Both the position numbers and the translations under genes were made by a program. Positions 27,101 to 35,034 of a stretch of DNA of 64,000 nucleotides are shown piece after piece. Every line of letters begins with the position of its first letter. Position 1 is the stretch's first letter. Under the pieces are notes generated by a model that worked only from the letters and a program-made list of their open reading frames with translations, searched no databases and was not told where the DNA came from. Source of the DNA: Enterobacter cancerogenus (lineage in GTDB: Bacteria > Pseudomonadota > Gammaproteobacteria > Enterobacterales > Enterobacteriaceae); NCBI RefSeq assembly GCF_019047785.1, contig NZ_CP077290.1:434001-498000 (forward strand), written 5' to 3'.

Positions 27101-27708
27101 TCAAAGCCAGTGAGCAGCATGTTGATTTGTTAATCACTGATATCAACATGCCAAAACTCGACGGGTTCGAGTTGACGCAGGCGCTACGTCAGAAAAATCA
27201 CCCGCTAACGATATGGGGACTCACTGCCAATGCGCAAACGCACGAACGTGAGCGCGCGCTGAGCCATGGCATGGATCTGTGTCTGTTTAAACCCCTAACC
27301 CTGGATAGGCTAAAAATCCACCTGAGCCAACTGAATGTCGTCACGGCACCTTATACCGCGTATCAACATCTCGATATCGAAAGGCTTCAGGCCGATACCG
27401 AAAATGATCCGGAGCTCATACGCGAAATCCTGATGACCTTCATCGACGCTCTCCATGAAGATTTATCCCTGGCGCAACTGGCGTGGCAGGAGGAGGACTG
27501 GCCGGCGTTCAAAAAACGTATCCATCGTATTCATGGCTCCGCCGGCATACTTAATCTGATAGATTTGCGCAAAATATGCCACCAGCTCGAGTCCCTGGTC
27601 ACTCCACCTGACGCTAAGATAATTACAAAGCAAATGGAAAAACTGGAAGCCTGCTCGGGCGAAATTGAACAGGAGATTGCACACTATCTTACCAACGCTG
27701 ACGCCTGA
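24115..27708 (+). CDS. evgS: EvgS hybrid sensor kinase
   Basis: 1197-residue unorthodox sensor kinase, exactly the E. coli length from the ATG at 24115. An in-frame start at 24085 lies inside evgA and is rejected. Order: signal peptide ending near Ala21, two tandem periplasmic SBP3-type domains (about 40-290 and 300-530), one transmembrane helix (about 540-560), a PAS-like domain, a HisKA domain with His721 in MSHEIRTP, an HATPase with NNLLSNALKFTE, a receiver with Asp1009 in ITDINMP, and an HPt with His1137 in HRIHGSAG. All three phosphorelay positions coincide with the E. coli numbering. EvgS senses mild acid and redox state and signals to EvgA. Confidence 0.97.
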   Translation: MHLINVFVIPFFLFFHVHAFALPTYTDVNIQYTNGSVELDDLRLTDDELRWLNSKKQFFIAIDRTMHSTLLQTVPDQKAKGINVDYLGLLQQNLKVNIVLRIYPQASDAANALKNGDVDVMLTDLLNTRPKDVSFNVSRPLITTYPVLVTTIENTMSPIGTNQPVSIARVKGYPTNSDIYRSFPNATIIDYDDYYEALASVSSGDNLYFIGSNIVTSTLISRYFTHSLNTIKYYDCPCKSSFFFTRKEMPVLPEILNRFVKSLTNEVRRDVAQNWLNVGNLDFINQPLALTKQERKWIKKHPTVNVLVTSFHPPFLITDKEGTPRGMMGDLLNIIELQTGMKFVPVSSPVTPAGEALHPEGNWDIFPGAIYTEQREHQVAFTNALMMSPYVYVIKKDRMKIHKILPGMKVGLPLYYGLGETLKAQHPDVEWVAVDNASAAFHQVQEGKLDALVTLQPTAQYMLDHYYPDSQIFFRIQDIPRAAITFALPRGEPELKSIIDKALNNLPPSELLRLTEKWTKMPNVTIDTWDLYSQQFYIVTALAVSLIVSSLLWGFYLLREVNRRKAIQGDLENQISFRKALSDSLPNPSYVVEPSGLIASHNSAFAQYFTPEYYATASLPLTHPHSPFLTIMAEFSGLQLDENGYRPIITCEFEISNGLATRYIKHWVTFCDMPASADRVFICGWEDITETHSLIHALEVEKNKAIDATVAKSQFLATMSHEIRTPVSSIMGFLELLASQTQSAEQQAEAMKLAYSTGQSLLGLIGEILDVDKIESGKYQLQPEWVGLADHLMMIYRAYHTLAARKNIALTIESSIAQNSLVMIDPQAIKQVLNNLLSNALKFTEAGGVTLHASLTQEDNDTARLVIHVKDSGCGLSEEEQKVLFKPYSQTRCGRQQTGSGLGLLICKQLVAKMQGEISVKSCPGVGSTFSISIPVAIMSRKSMVADNHQNSCQLSARLKILIADDHPTNRLLLKRQLNTLGYAVTEACDGQDALIKASEQHVDLLITDINMPKLDGFELTQALRQKNHPLTIWGLTANAQTHERERALSHGMDLCLFKPLTLDRLKIHLSQLNVVTAPYTAYQHLDIERLQADTENDPELIREILMTFIDALHEDLSLAQLAWQEEDWPAFKKRIHRIHGSAGILNLIDLRKICHQLESLVTPPDAKIITKQMEKLEACSGEIEQEIAHYLTNADA

Positions 27709-27713
27709 TCTGC

Positions 27714-27752
27714 CCTTTCCCGGAAGCGCTGTCATCCTTCTTTCGGGAAAGG
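27714..27752. terminator. Stem-loop between convergent evgS and yfdE
   Basis: CCTTTCCCG (27714-27722) and CGGGAAAGG (27744-27752) are perfect 9-bp arms flanking a 21-nt loop. It lies 5 bp after the evgS stop and 5 bp after the opposing yfdE stop. The short ATTTCTTA tail makes a bidirectional terminator likely but not strong. Confidence 0.65.
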
Positions 27753-27757
27753 ATTTC

Positions 27758-28900
27758 TTAGGTAAATTCCCTACGGACTGCCTCGCCATGCTGGTTAAGC
27801 GTGGCCGCTCCCGTGCGGTAATGCGGATCCTGATAGCCGCTGAGCTTAATTGGGTTACCGGGCATCCGTACGCCACCGGCTTCAATCATCATATTTCTGA
27901 CCTGCGTCTGCGGGAGTTCTACCGCTTCTGCCACGCTCAGAATGGGGGCTACGGGCACACCTGCGTCGTCCAGGCGCGCCAGCCAGACGGCGGAGGGTTG
28001 TCTGGACACTATCGCCTCAATTTCTGCCTTAAGCGCCGCCTGATTTTCCACGCGCTGCAGGTTCGTGGCGAAACGCGGGTCGACGCTCAACTCCGCTCGC
28101 CCAAGGGCGCGACACAATGCGTCGAACAACTTGTCGTTCCCACAACAAATGCTGATGGGTTTATCCGCTGTGCTGAATACGTCAAAGGGCGCCATATAGG
28201 GATGGCGGTTGCCAAGACGCGGTGGCGTGTGGTGTGTGGCGATGTAGCTCATCATTCCATGTTCAAGAAACGTGAGCGTCGAATCAAACATCGCGATATC
28301 CACCTGTACGCCGCGCCCCGTTTTTTCCCGTCCGTATAGAGCGCTGGCAATACCACTAAACAAATACAGCCCCGCACACAGATCGGAAATAGAGGTGCCC
28401 ACTCTAACGGGAGGCCCGTCTGGAAAACCGGTCTCCATCATCAGGCCACTCATGCCCTGAATCACGGTATCATACGCAGGGGCATCTTTCAGTGGCCCGG
28501 TGTGACCAAACCCTGACGACGATGCGTAGATAAGCCGGGGATTAATCGTCTGTAAGGTTTTCCACGAGTATCCCAGTTTTTCCAGCGTCCCTGGGCGAAA
28601 ATTTTCTGCCAGCACATCGGCTTTTTTCAGCATATTGATGAAGACTGCCCGGTCCGTGTCGGTCTTAAGATCGAGCACCACGCTCTCTTTGCCCCGATTA
28701 ACGAAGCTGTAATATAAAGACTGACCGTTTAGAAACGGGCCGTACATCCGGGTATCATCTCCGTGGCCGGGCGGCTCGATTTTAATCACGCGTGCGCCCA
28801 GGTCGCATAAAATTTGCGTACCGAACGGGCCATTCAGTACATGTGTCATATCAATCACCAGAAGGCCGCTAAAAGGCCCTGGTACGTTCGTTTCATTCAT
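27758..28900 (-). CDS. yfdE: YfdE, acetyl-CoA:oxalate CoA-transferase
   Basis: 380-residue class III CoA-transferase. E. coli YfdE moves CoA from acetyl-CoA to oxalate, giving oxalyl-CoA for decarboxylation. The N-terminal LVIDMTHVLNGPFGTQ, FRPGTLEKLG, IYASSSGFGHTGP and RVGTSISDLCAG, the last containing the expected catalytic aspartate region, match the family closely. It is last in the yfdX-frc-oxc-yfdV-yfdE series, as in E. coli. Confidence 0.95.
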   Translation of the reverse strand: MNETNVPGPFSGLLVIDMTHVLNGPFGTQILCDLGARVIKIEPPGHGDDTRMYGPFLNGQSLYYSFVNRGKESVVLDLKTDTDRAVFINMLKKADVLAENFRPGTLEKLGYSWKTLQTINPRLIYASSSGFGHTGPLKDAPAYDTVIQGMSGLMMETGFPDGPPVRVGTSISDLCAGLYLFSGIASALYGREKTGRGVQVDIAMFDSTLTFLEHGMMSYIATHHTPPRLGNRHPYMAPFDVFSTADKPISICCGNDKLFDALCRALGRAELSVDPRFATNLQRVENQAALKAEIEAIVSRQPSAVWLARLDDAGVPVAPILSVAEAVELPQTQVRNMMIEAGGVRMPGNPIKLSGYQDPHYRTGAATLNQHGEAVRREFT

Positions 28901-28918
28901 GACGTTAAGCTCAGTGTG

Positions 28919-28951
28919 GGTTGCGAAAAACCATCAAGGCTTCTCGCAACC
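28919..28951 (-). other. Stem-loop in the yfdV-yfdE gap
   Basis: GGTTGCGA (28919-28926) pairs perfectly with TCGCAACC (28944-28951) across a 17-nt loop. It occupies the 69-bp gap between yfdV and yfdE and could affect processing or partial termination of the operon message. Confidence 0.5.
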
Positions 28952-28969
28952 AAAATGCGAAAGTGCGAC

Positions 28970-29914
28970 TTAAGAAAAGAGGCGGCTGATGTATATCCAC
29001 ATCGGTGCAGTGATCATAAAACCCACGACGCTGACAGCCAGGGAGGCGGTACCGGAACGTGTATAGGTATTAAACCGACTGGCGATGATAATGCCGGAGA
29101 AGGCTGGAGGCAGTGCGCCAACCAAAACGGTCATCTGGAGCTGCTCCGCATTGAGATGGAATAGCACGCCCACGATCAGCAAAATCAACGGCATAAGTAT
29201 CAGCTTAAGGAAGGTGTTATAAACAATCTCCAGACTGAGTTCGAACTTATGGGCCGCCAGCGTAAGCCCGGCTGCGAATACCGCTACACCCGAGTTAGTT
29301 TTGGCGATGAGATTGAAGCACGGATCCCAGGAAGCCGGAATTTTTATACCAAGCAGTACCAAAATCGTGGCCAGCAGCGGCACCCAAACTACGGGTTCTT
29401 TAGCTGCAGATATAAGCGCATCAAATTTGCCTCCTTTCATGCCCTCTTTACCCTCAGCAGGATTGAGTAAATACAACCCGAGAGGAATCGTAATCGCGTT
29501 CACAATAATCGAGATGATGGCGACCACCAGCCCGGTTGAAACCGAGGCACCGTAGATGGGGTCAAGCACGGCAAACCCAAGAAAACCTACAGTGGGTGAA
29601 CCCGCTATCAGCGCACAGACTGCTGCTTCCGCCCGGGTTCGTTTGAAGAATTTGTAACAGCTGAACCAGGAAAACAGAAAACAGCCCACGATGACAACCA
29701 GCGAAATCAGCGTCAGCCGGGAGTCGGCAAAGATCATGTCGCGATTCGCTCGGGCAATCGACACAAAGAGTGCCGCAGGGAGCGCATAATTTAGCACCAG
29801 CTTGTTAAGCGCCCTTGCCTGCTCCTCATCAAAAGCCTGGCGCTTACCGCTGACATACCCCAGCAGCATAACGACGATGATGGGCAACAAATCGCCGGTA
29901 AAAAAAGTAAACAT
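28970..29914 (-). CDS. yfdV: YfdV, AEC-family transporter
   Basis: 314-residue inner-membrane protein with about 10 helices of the auxin efflux carrier family. Family members move small carboxylates. Context between oxalyl-CoA decarboxylase and oxalate CoA-transferase genes suggests oxalate or formate, but this is not shown. The first helix is followed by [23 protein letters not shown], typical of AEC proteins. It lies in the same operon order as E. coli. Confidence 0.92.
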   Translation of the reverse strand: MFTFFTGDLLPIIVVMLLGYVSGKRQAFDEEQARALNKLVLNYALPAALFVSIARANRDMIFADSRLTLISLVVIVGCFLFSWFSCYKFFKRTRAEAAVCALIAGSPTVGFLGFAVLDPIYGASVSTGLVVAIISIIVNAITIPLGLYLLNPAEGKEGMKGGKFDALISAAKEPVVWVPLLATILVLLGIKIPASWDPCFNLIAKTNSGVAVFAAGLTLAAHKFELSLEIVYNTFLKLILMPLILLIVGVLFHLNAEQLQMTVLVGALPPAFSGIIIASRFNTYTRSGTASLAVSVVGFMITAPMWIYISRLFS

Positions 29915-29933
29915 AACGATATCCTTACGATCT

Positions 29934-29957
29934 CCCCTCTGCGCTACACCAGAGGGG
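29934..29957 (-). other. Stem-loop in the oxc-yfdV gap
   Basis: CCCCTCTG (29934-29941) and CAGAGGGG (29950-29957) form a perfect 8-bp stem with an 8-nt loop in the 63-bp gap between oxc and yfdV. No U tract follows, so a role in mRNA stability is more likely than termination. Confidence 0.5.
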
Positions 29958-29977
29958 AAGTTAATGCGGGGAGTGTC

Positions 29978-31672
29978 TTAATGACTGGCCAGATGTTTAG
30001 GATTCAGCCTTGTAATATGACCGCTCTCTGTGCCCACCTCTGGATCAATCACCACATTAATGATTGAAGGCTTTCTGGATTCAATGCTGGCCGTGAGCGC
30101 GTGACGGATCTCTTCTTCGTTTGTCGCGTTAAAGCCCAGCCCACCAAAGGCATCCATGAGTTTGTCATAGCGCGCGTGGCGTAGCAGATCTGTCGGTGAG
30201 GGGTCGCCCTTGCCGCTGAGATCTTTCCCATCACCGCGATAGATCCCGTTGTTATTGAAGATGATGACGGTCACAGGCAGGCCGTACCGACAGACGGTTT
30301 CGATGTCCATGCCGCTAAATCCGAACGCACTGTCGCCTTGAATCGTCACCACCGGGTTGCCGGTTGTGGTGCTGGCTCCGATGGCATAGCCCATCCCTAT
30401 TCCCATAACACCCCAGGTCCCACAATCCAGGCGGCGGCGAGGTTTATACATTTCGATAATGTTTCTCGCATTATCCAGCGTATTGGCCCCTTCATTGACG
30501 AGGTAAATATCGGGGTAGTCGGCGAGCACATCGCGGATCGTTCCAAGTGCGTTGAAATAGTTCAGCGGAGCGGTGACAGTGTTCACTTTCGCCTGCATTT
30601 TATCGGTATTGACCTGTTTATGGACGTTCAGGATATCGCGCCACGCCAGGGGTACGCTGAACGGATTTTGGGTCAATACAGACACCATTTTCTCCATTCC
30701 TGAGCTGATATCGCCCACAACCGGTGCAGCAATTTTTCGGTTGCTGTCGATTTCCTGAGGTTCAATATCCAGTTGAATAAACTGCACATCCTCTGACCAC
30801 CCTTTTTTACCGTGACCGAGCAGCCAGTTGAGACGGGCCCCCACAAGCATCACGACATCGGCATTCTCCAGTGCAAACGAACGCGCCGCCGCCGCCGAGA
30901 GCGGATGCGTGTCTTCCAGCAGCCCCTTGGCCATGGACATAGGAAGAAAGGGAATCTGAATACCCTCTATAAAGTTGCGGATCGTTTCATCAGCTTGGGA
31001 ATACGCCGCCCCTTTTCCAAGGATGACCAGCGGACATTCAGCCTTTTCCAGCAGCGATATCGCACGAAGGATCGAAACGTCATCCGGCTGCTGCCTGAAG
31101 GCCAGTTGTTCAAGCTTAACAATACTTTTTTGGGCCTCGGTGACGCTCAGCGTGGCGGACAAAACGCCTGCCGTCAGATCGAGATACACCCCACCCGGCC
31201 GCCCGGACGTCGCTGCACGCATAGCGCGTGCCAGCGCAATACCAAGATCTTCTGGCTTGTTGACACGATAAGAGGCTTTAGCATAGGGTTTAGCCGCATT
31301 CATCTGGTCCAACTCTTCGTAATCGCCTTGCTGAAGGTCGACGATGGCACGGTCGCTGGAGCCACTGATCATAATCATCGGAAAACCGTTTACCGTGGCA
31401 TTGGCAAGGGCTGCCAGCCCGTTCATAAAGCCCGGCGCGGAAACGGTCAGACAAATTCCTGGCGTTTGGGTGAGATACCCGCGGATGGCCGCAGCATGAC
31501 CTGCTGATTGCTCGTGACGAAAACCGATATAGCGAATGCCTTCCTCCTGTGCATGTCGCGCCATATCCGTAATGGGAATACCCGCGACCCCATAAATACA
31601 GTCAATATTGTTTTGCTTAAGTGCCTCGACGATAATATGCATACCGTCAGTCAGTTCTTGTTCTTCCGACAT
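29978..31672 (-). CDS. oxc: Oxalyl-CoA decarboxylase Oxc (YfdU)
   Basis: 564-residue thiamine-diphosphate enzyme converting oxalyl-CoA to formyl-CoA and CO2, which consumes a proton and underlies oxalate-induced acid tolerance. The N-terminal pyrimidine-binding domain has GVAGIPITD and the activating Glu in RHEQSAGHAA. The C-terminal diphosphate motif runs from GDSAFGFSGMD to NNNG (about residues 445-475), and Mg2+ and ADP sites are expected there. Length equals E. coli YfdU. Frc upstream supplies oxalyl-CoA and reuses formyl-CoA. Confidence 0.96.
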   Translation of the reverse strand: MSEEQELTDGMHIIVEALKQNNIDCIYGVAGIPITDMARHAQEEGIRYIGFRHEQSAGHAAAIRGYLTQTPGICLTVSAPGFMNGLAALANATVNGFPMIMISGSSDRAIVDLQQGDYEELDQMNAAKPYAKASYRVNKPEDLGIALARAMRAATSGRPGGVYLDLTAGVLSATLSVTEAQKSIVKLEQLAFRQQPDDVSILRAISLLEKAECPLVILGKGAAYSQADETIRNFIEGIQIPFLPMSMAKGLLEDTHPLSAAAARSFALENADVVMLVGARLNWLLGHGKKGWSEDVQFIQLDIEPQEIDSNRKIAAPVVGDISSGMEKMVSVLTQNPFSVPLAWRDILNVHKQVNTDKMQAKVNTVTAPLNYFNALGTIRDVLADYPDIYLVNEGANTLDNARNIIEMYKPRRRLDCGTWGVMGIGMGYAIGASTTTGNPVVTIQGDSAFGFSGMDIETVCRYGLPVTVIIFNNNGIYRGDGKDLSGKGDPSPTDLLRHARYDKLMDAFGGLGFNATNEEEIRHALTASIESRKPSIINVVIDPEVGTESGHITRLNPKHLASH

Positions 31673-31694
31673 TATGAATTGCCTCTGAAGTCTT

Positions 31695-31719
31695 TAAAAA
31701 GAGGAGCCAACGCTCCTCT
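31695..31719 (-). terminator. Terminator-like hairpin between frc and oxc
   Basis: AGAGGAGC (31700-31707) and GCTCCTCT (31712-31719) form a perfect 8-bp stem with a CAAC loop. In the minus direction it is followed by TTTTTAAAG. This is a textbook intrinsic terminator 5 bp after the frc stop, yet oxc follows in the same direction, so partial read-through or a separate oxc promoter is implied. Confidence 0.7.
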
Positions 31720-31723
31720 AGAA

Positions 31724-32974
31724 TTAAATGGCGTTGCTATTTTTGAGCGCCGTAATCTCGTCATCGCTATAATTGAGCTCCTTCAGGATCTCAACCGTGT
31801 GCTCGCCCAACAGAGGGGCTGATTTAATTTCAGGCGTAAACCCAGAGAATTTCATTGGGCATCCCACCGTCAGATATTTTCCACGCAAAGGTTGCTCAAC
31901 TTCGACGACGCTGCCGCTCTCTCTTAATGAGGGATCATGCGCGATTTCTTTCATGCTGAGTACCGGGGCGCATGGAATATCAAATGAGGAGAGATAAGCC
32001 ACGGCTTGATGCTTATCCAGAGTCAATGTATATTTTTCGATAACATCAAAAATCTCGAAAATTTTTGGCTGACGCACCTTCGCGGTGTTGTAAGCGTTAT
32101 CGTCAATCCATTCCGGTTTGCCGATAGCGTTACACGTATTGGCCCAGTTCTGCTCCTGAATGGTAAAATAAATATACGCGTTAGGATCGGTTTCCCATCC
32201 TTTGCATTTCAGGATCCATCCAGGCTGACCGCCACCGCCAGCATTCCCTCCGCGAGGAACAGCATCGCCGAACGTTCCATCAGGATATTGCGGATACTCT
32301 TCCAGATAGCCCACTTTTTCCAGACGCTGCTGATCGCGCAGTTTTACGCGACAAAGATTAAGAACCGCATCCTGCATCGACATGGTGACGCGCTGGCCGC
32401 GGCCCGTTTTTTCCCTGTGCAAAAGCGCGGCAAGCAGCCCAATCAACAGGTGCATACCCGTATTACTGTCTCCTAAGGCCGCAGCGCTCACCAGCGGCGG
32501 ACCATCCCAGAAGCCAGTTGTAGACGCTGCTCCGCCTGCTGCCTGGGCGACATTTTCGTATGCCTTCACATTGACGTAAGGAGAGCATGCGTTAAATCCT
32601 TTAATCGAGCCGAAAATAAGTCGTGGGTTAATTTCCTGAATATGTTCCCAGGTGAATCCCATGTGATCGATAGCACCAGGGTGAAAATTTTCGACCAACA
32701 CATCGGCTTCGCGGATCAATTTTTCCATCACTGCTTTTCCTTCAGCAGTTTTGGTATTTAATTCGAGCGAACGCTTATTACTGTTCAACATCGTAAAATA
32801 GAGCGCGTCAATATCTGGGATATCTCGCAGCTGGCGGCGTGTCACATCGCCCACGCCTGGTCGTTCAATTTTAATGACGTCTGCACCAAACCACGCCAGC
32901 ATTTGCGTACAGGATGGACCAGACTGCACACCGGTAAAATCCAGAATTTTAATACCCTGAAGAGGAGTAGACAT
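31724..32974 (-). CDS. frc: Formyl-CoA:oxalate CoA-transferase Frc (YfdW)
   Basis: 416-residue class III CoA-transferase that exchanges CoA between formyl-CoA and oxalate. With Oxc it makes an oxalate-to-formate cycle. [21 protein letters not shown] at the start and the [11 protein letters not shown] segment near residue 166, with the expected catalytic Asp, match the characterised E. coli protein. The ATG at 32974 has AAAGG 7 bp upstream. The longer frame would begin at a TTG overlapping that site and is rejected. The length from the chosen start equals E. coli Frc. Confidence 0.96.
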   Translation of the reverse strand: MSTPLQGIKILDFTGVQSGPSCTQMLAWFGADVIKIERPGVGDVTRRQLRDIPDIDALYFTMLNSNKRSLELNTKTAEGKAVMEKLIREADVLVENFHPGAIDHMGFTWEHIQEINPRLIFGSIKGFNACSPYVNVKAYENVAQAAGGAASTTGFWDGPPLVSAAALGDSNTGMHLLIGLLAALLHREKTGRGQRVTMSMQDAVLNLCRVKLRDQQRLEKVGYLEEYPQYPDGTFGDAVPRGGNAGGGGQPGWILKCKGWETDPNAYIYFTIQEQNWANTCNAIGKPEWIDDNAYNTAKVRQPKIFEIFDVIEKYTLTLDKHQAVAYLSSFDIPCAPVLSMKEIAHDPSLRESGSVVEVEQPLRGKYLTVGCPMKFSGFTPEIKSAPLLGEHTVEILKELNYSDDEITALKNSNAI

Positions 32975-33003
32975 GATGATACCTTTACTCAAAAGATGCT
33001 ATG

Positions 33004-33039
33004 CGCAGAGACACCGTCCACAGGGTGAGTGCCTCTGCG
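33004..33039 (-). other. Stem-loop in the yfdX-frc gap
   Basis: CGCAGAG plus CAC (33004-33014) pairs with GTG plus CTCTGCG (33029-33039) with one mismatch. It fills much of the 115-bp gap between yfdX and the frc start. No U tract follows in the minus direction. Confidence 0.5.
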
Positions 33040-33089
33040 AGGGAAATAACGTCGGTATTTAGCACTTCTCCGACATCAAAAAAGATTGG

Positions 33090-33719
33090 CTAGTCGGCGA
33101 CAAGCGCAGTGCTGTCCATCACAATGCCGTCCTCTGCCCCTTTCAGCGCCAGGTTGGCTTCATAATACTTATGTTCGGTCAGCAGCTTTTTAGCCTTTAC
33201 AACAGCACTGCGGGTTTGCTTCAGCGGCATCAGGCAGACGTTCTCCATTACGCTAATACCGGCCAGACGTAGTTCTTCGACCGCGCCTTTTTTGTCACCA
33301 ATTTCTAGTTTTTTATTGGCTCGCTTGATAGCCTCTTGTTTTTCTGGTGACGCGACGAAATCCTCAGAAATACCCATCGCGGCATCAACGGCCACATAGT
33401 TGTCATCTTTTAGGCCTGCTTTTTTATTGGTACGGAAGTATTTTGACCAGTCCGTACTGTCATCGGCCAACAGCGCTGCGGCACGATTTGTCAGTGTTTC
33501 AGCTTTATCCGGGTGTCCCTGAAATAAGGCCACGCGGGCTAATTGAATATCGTGAAGTGCATTCTTTCCCTGAGCGGCAATTTGATCGGCGGCGCGGACC
33601 TGCTGTGCAGTTACATTCGTAGCGGAATCAGAAGTTGTCGATGCTGTCGCTGCTGACGCTAGCGCGGGGGCCGCTGCAATCATGGCTGCAACCAAGGTGA
33701 CCAATGCAAAACGTTTCAT
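33090..33719 (-). CDS. yfdX: YfdX periplasmic stress protein
   Basis: 209-residue exported protein with a clear signal peptide (about residues 1-23, ending ALASA). Mature YfdX-family proteins are helical and have been reported to act as periplasmic chaperone-like factors. The gene is EvgA-induced in E. coli. Features include VRAADQIAAQGKNALHDIQLAR near residue 45 and a C-terminal block with VMENVCLMPLKQTRSAV. It is the promoter-proximal gene of the oxalate operon, and hdeD diverges from it. An EvgA consensus box lies 104 bp upstream. Confidence 0.94.
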   Translation of the reverse strand: MKRFALVTLVAAMIAAAPALASAATASTTSDSATNVTAQQVRAADQIAAQGKNALHDIQLARVALFQGHPDKAETLTNRAAALLADDSTDWSKYFRTNKKAGLKDDNYVAVDAAMGISEDFVASPEKQEAIKRANKKLEIGDKKGAVEELRLAGISVMENVCLMPLKQTRSAVVKAKKLLTEHKYYEANLALKGAEDGIVMDSTALVAD

Positions 33720-33822
33720 AATTGAATTTTCCTTTGATTTAAATATTAAGTGAAACCGAAGTCATATTAGCCTTTGCAAACACGGGTTGATATCAGAGCG
33801 ACGAGGCCGTTTTGAGCGATGT

Positions 33823-33840
33823 GGATGACACGTGTAAGAA
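33823..33840 (-). promoter_or_regulatory. EvgA box between yfdX and hdeD
   Basis: On the minus strand the sequence is TTCTTACACGTGTCATCC, a full match to TTCYTACANNTGTCATCC. It is 104 bp before yfdX and 111 bp before hdeD, so it could serve both. The rest of the 231-bp gap shows no clear open frame. Confidence 0.75.
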
Positions 33841-33950
33841 CCAGACGAGGGTGTGTTGCACACTTTCTGATGGGCAACTCACTACGGCATCAATAAAATA
33901 CCCCTTAACAGTCGCCCTATTAAATTCCATCTCAAAACAAAGGTGTAGTA

Positions 33951-34547
33951 ATGTTGCTTATTGATCGTAATACCCTGAACGGTCTCAATGAAAAGATTCT
34001 TGAGAAATATAAAAAAACCGCCTTTAGCCTTGCCTTGCTGCTGCTGGTTTGCGGTATATTATGTTTGTTTTTCCCCTTTTATGCCGGGGTTGCACTCAGT
34101 TACTTAACCGGTGTATTACTCGTCGCCTGCGGTATTTTTTCCCTGACCAGCATCTATACCTTCAGAAAAAGTGGAAAACTGGCTATCTTTTGTTTGATTA
34201 TCTTCGGTCTGATCTATTCAGTTATGGGCGTCGCGGTATTTCTGAGCCCACTCGTCGGAATGAATATACTCTCGGCAACAATATGCTTTGTATTTTTGCT
34301 GGCCGGTATATGTCGTCTCTCTGCGGCCTTTAAAAACGCCATCATGGTCGGCCGTTACTGGTGTATGCTGATCGGTTTTTTGGATTTGGTTATTGCTTTC
34401 ATTTGGCTGGGCGCCAACGAAGACACAACTTTTGTGCTGACATCGGTGTTTATTGGTCTGGAAATGATATCCAGTTCATTTACCTATTTCATTCTTTATA
34501 ACAAATTTTGGCACCTGCTAAAAAGATCAGCAATTCATTACGCTTAA
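33951..34547 (+). CDS. hdeD: HdeD-family membrane protein
   Basis: 198-residue inner-membrane protein with six predicted helices, for example FSLALLLLVCGILCLFFPF near residue 25, and the HdeD-type glycine-rich YLTGVLLVACGIFSLTSIY. HdeD contributes to acid resistance at high cell density in E. coli, with an unknown mechanism. An hdeB-like gene follows 44 bp downstream in the same orientation, so they are likely one transcript. GTAGT-type purines are weak before the ATG. Confidence 0.87.
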   Translation: MLLIDRNTLNGLNEKILEKYKKTAFSLALLLLVCGILCLFFPFYAGVALSYLTGVLLVACGIFSLTSIYTFRKSGKLAIFCLIIFGLIYSVMGVAVFLSPLVGMNILSATICFVFLLAGICRLSAAFKNAIMVGRYWCMLIGFLDLVIAFIWLGANEDTTFVLTSVFIGLEMISSSFTYFILYNKFWHLLKRSAIHYA

Positions 34548-34591
34548 CATGACTTCTATCTTATTGACTATCTAACATCAGGACAAACGCG

Positions 34592-34894
34592 ATGAAAAAT
34601 ATTTGTAAATCATTTCTTGTTATTGCCACGTTCACGACATTGATCGGCATGGCTCATGCAGAGAAACTCAACGAGAATATCCCGCAGGATATGACCTGCA
34701 AAGAATTTGTTGATATGAACCCAAAAGCGATGACGCCAGTGGCTTTCTGGATCATTAACAAAGACACACAGTTTAAAGGGGGTGATTACGTTGACTGGCA
34801 TGAAGTCGATACCACATCCGTGCCCTTGCTGATTAAAATCTGCAAATCTAAACCTGAGTCTAAACTTCAACAATGGATTAATGACATCCGCTAA
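34592..34894 (+). CDS. hdeB: HdeB-like periplasmic acid chaperone
   Basis: 100-residue exported protein with signal peptide MKNICKSFLVIATFTTLIGMAHA. The mature part keeps the HdeA/HdeB cysteine pair in QDMTCKEF and LIKICKSKP plus the conserved LNPKAMTPVAFW-type block, here DMNPKAMTPVAFWIINKD. HdeB and HdeA keep periplasmic proteins soluble in strong acid. The sequence is nearer HdeB than HdeA, and no hdeA is adjacent. It lies in the hdeD transcript within the EvgAS island. Confidence 0.9.
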   Translation: MKNICKSFLVIATFTTLIGMAHAEKLNENIPQDMTCKEFVDMNPKAMTPVAFWIINKDTQFKGGDYVDWHEVDTTSVPLLIKICKSKPESKLQQWINDIR

Positions 34895-34998
34895 ATTCCG
34901 CAGGCCTCATGCGTAATATCGCTGGGGCCTGAAAAGTCATTCGTGGTTCAAACCCTACAAAAATGGCCCCTCTCTCCACGATACTTTTACAGCATTTG

Positions 34999-35017
34999 AG
35001 TAAAGTAACACTTTACT
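34999..35017. promoter_or_regulatory. Perfect 8-bp inverted repeat, operator-like
   Basis: AGTAAAGT (34999-35006) and ACTTTACT (35010-35017) are perfect arms around AAC. It is the only ordered structure in the 376-bp stretch 34895-35270 besides a GGCCTG hairpin at 34901-34931 and the small frame at 35035. No T-tract follows, so a protein-binding site is at least as likely as an RNA structure. Confidence 0.4.
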
Positions 35018-35034
35018 GTAGCAGGAATAACGAA

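Noticed and set aside
27722..27737. GTCATCC between evgS and yfdE as a further EvgA box
   Set aside because: The first half (CCGGAAGC) does not match TTCYTACA, and the site lies between two convergent gene ends with no promoter to control.
34901..34931. CAGGCCTC/GGGGCCTG hairpin after the hdeB-like gene as a terminator
   Set aside because: The arms are short with a wobble, and the following bases are AAAAG, not a T-run. Too weak to list as a terminator.
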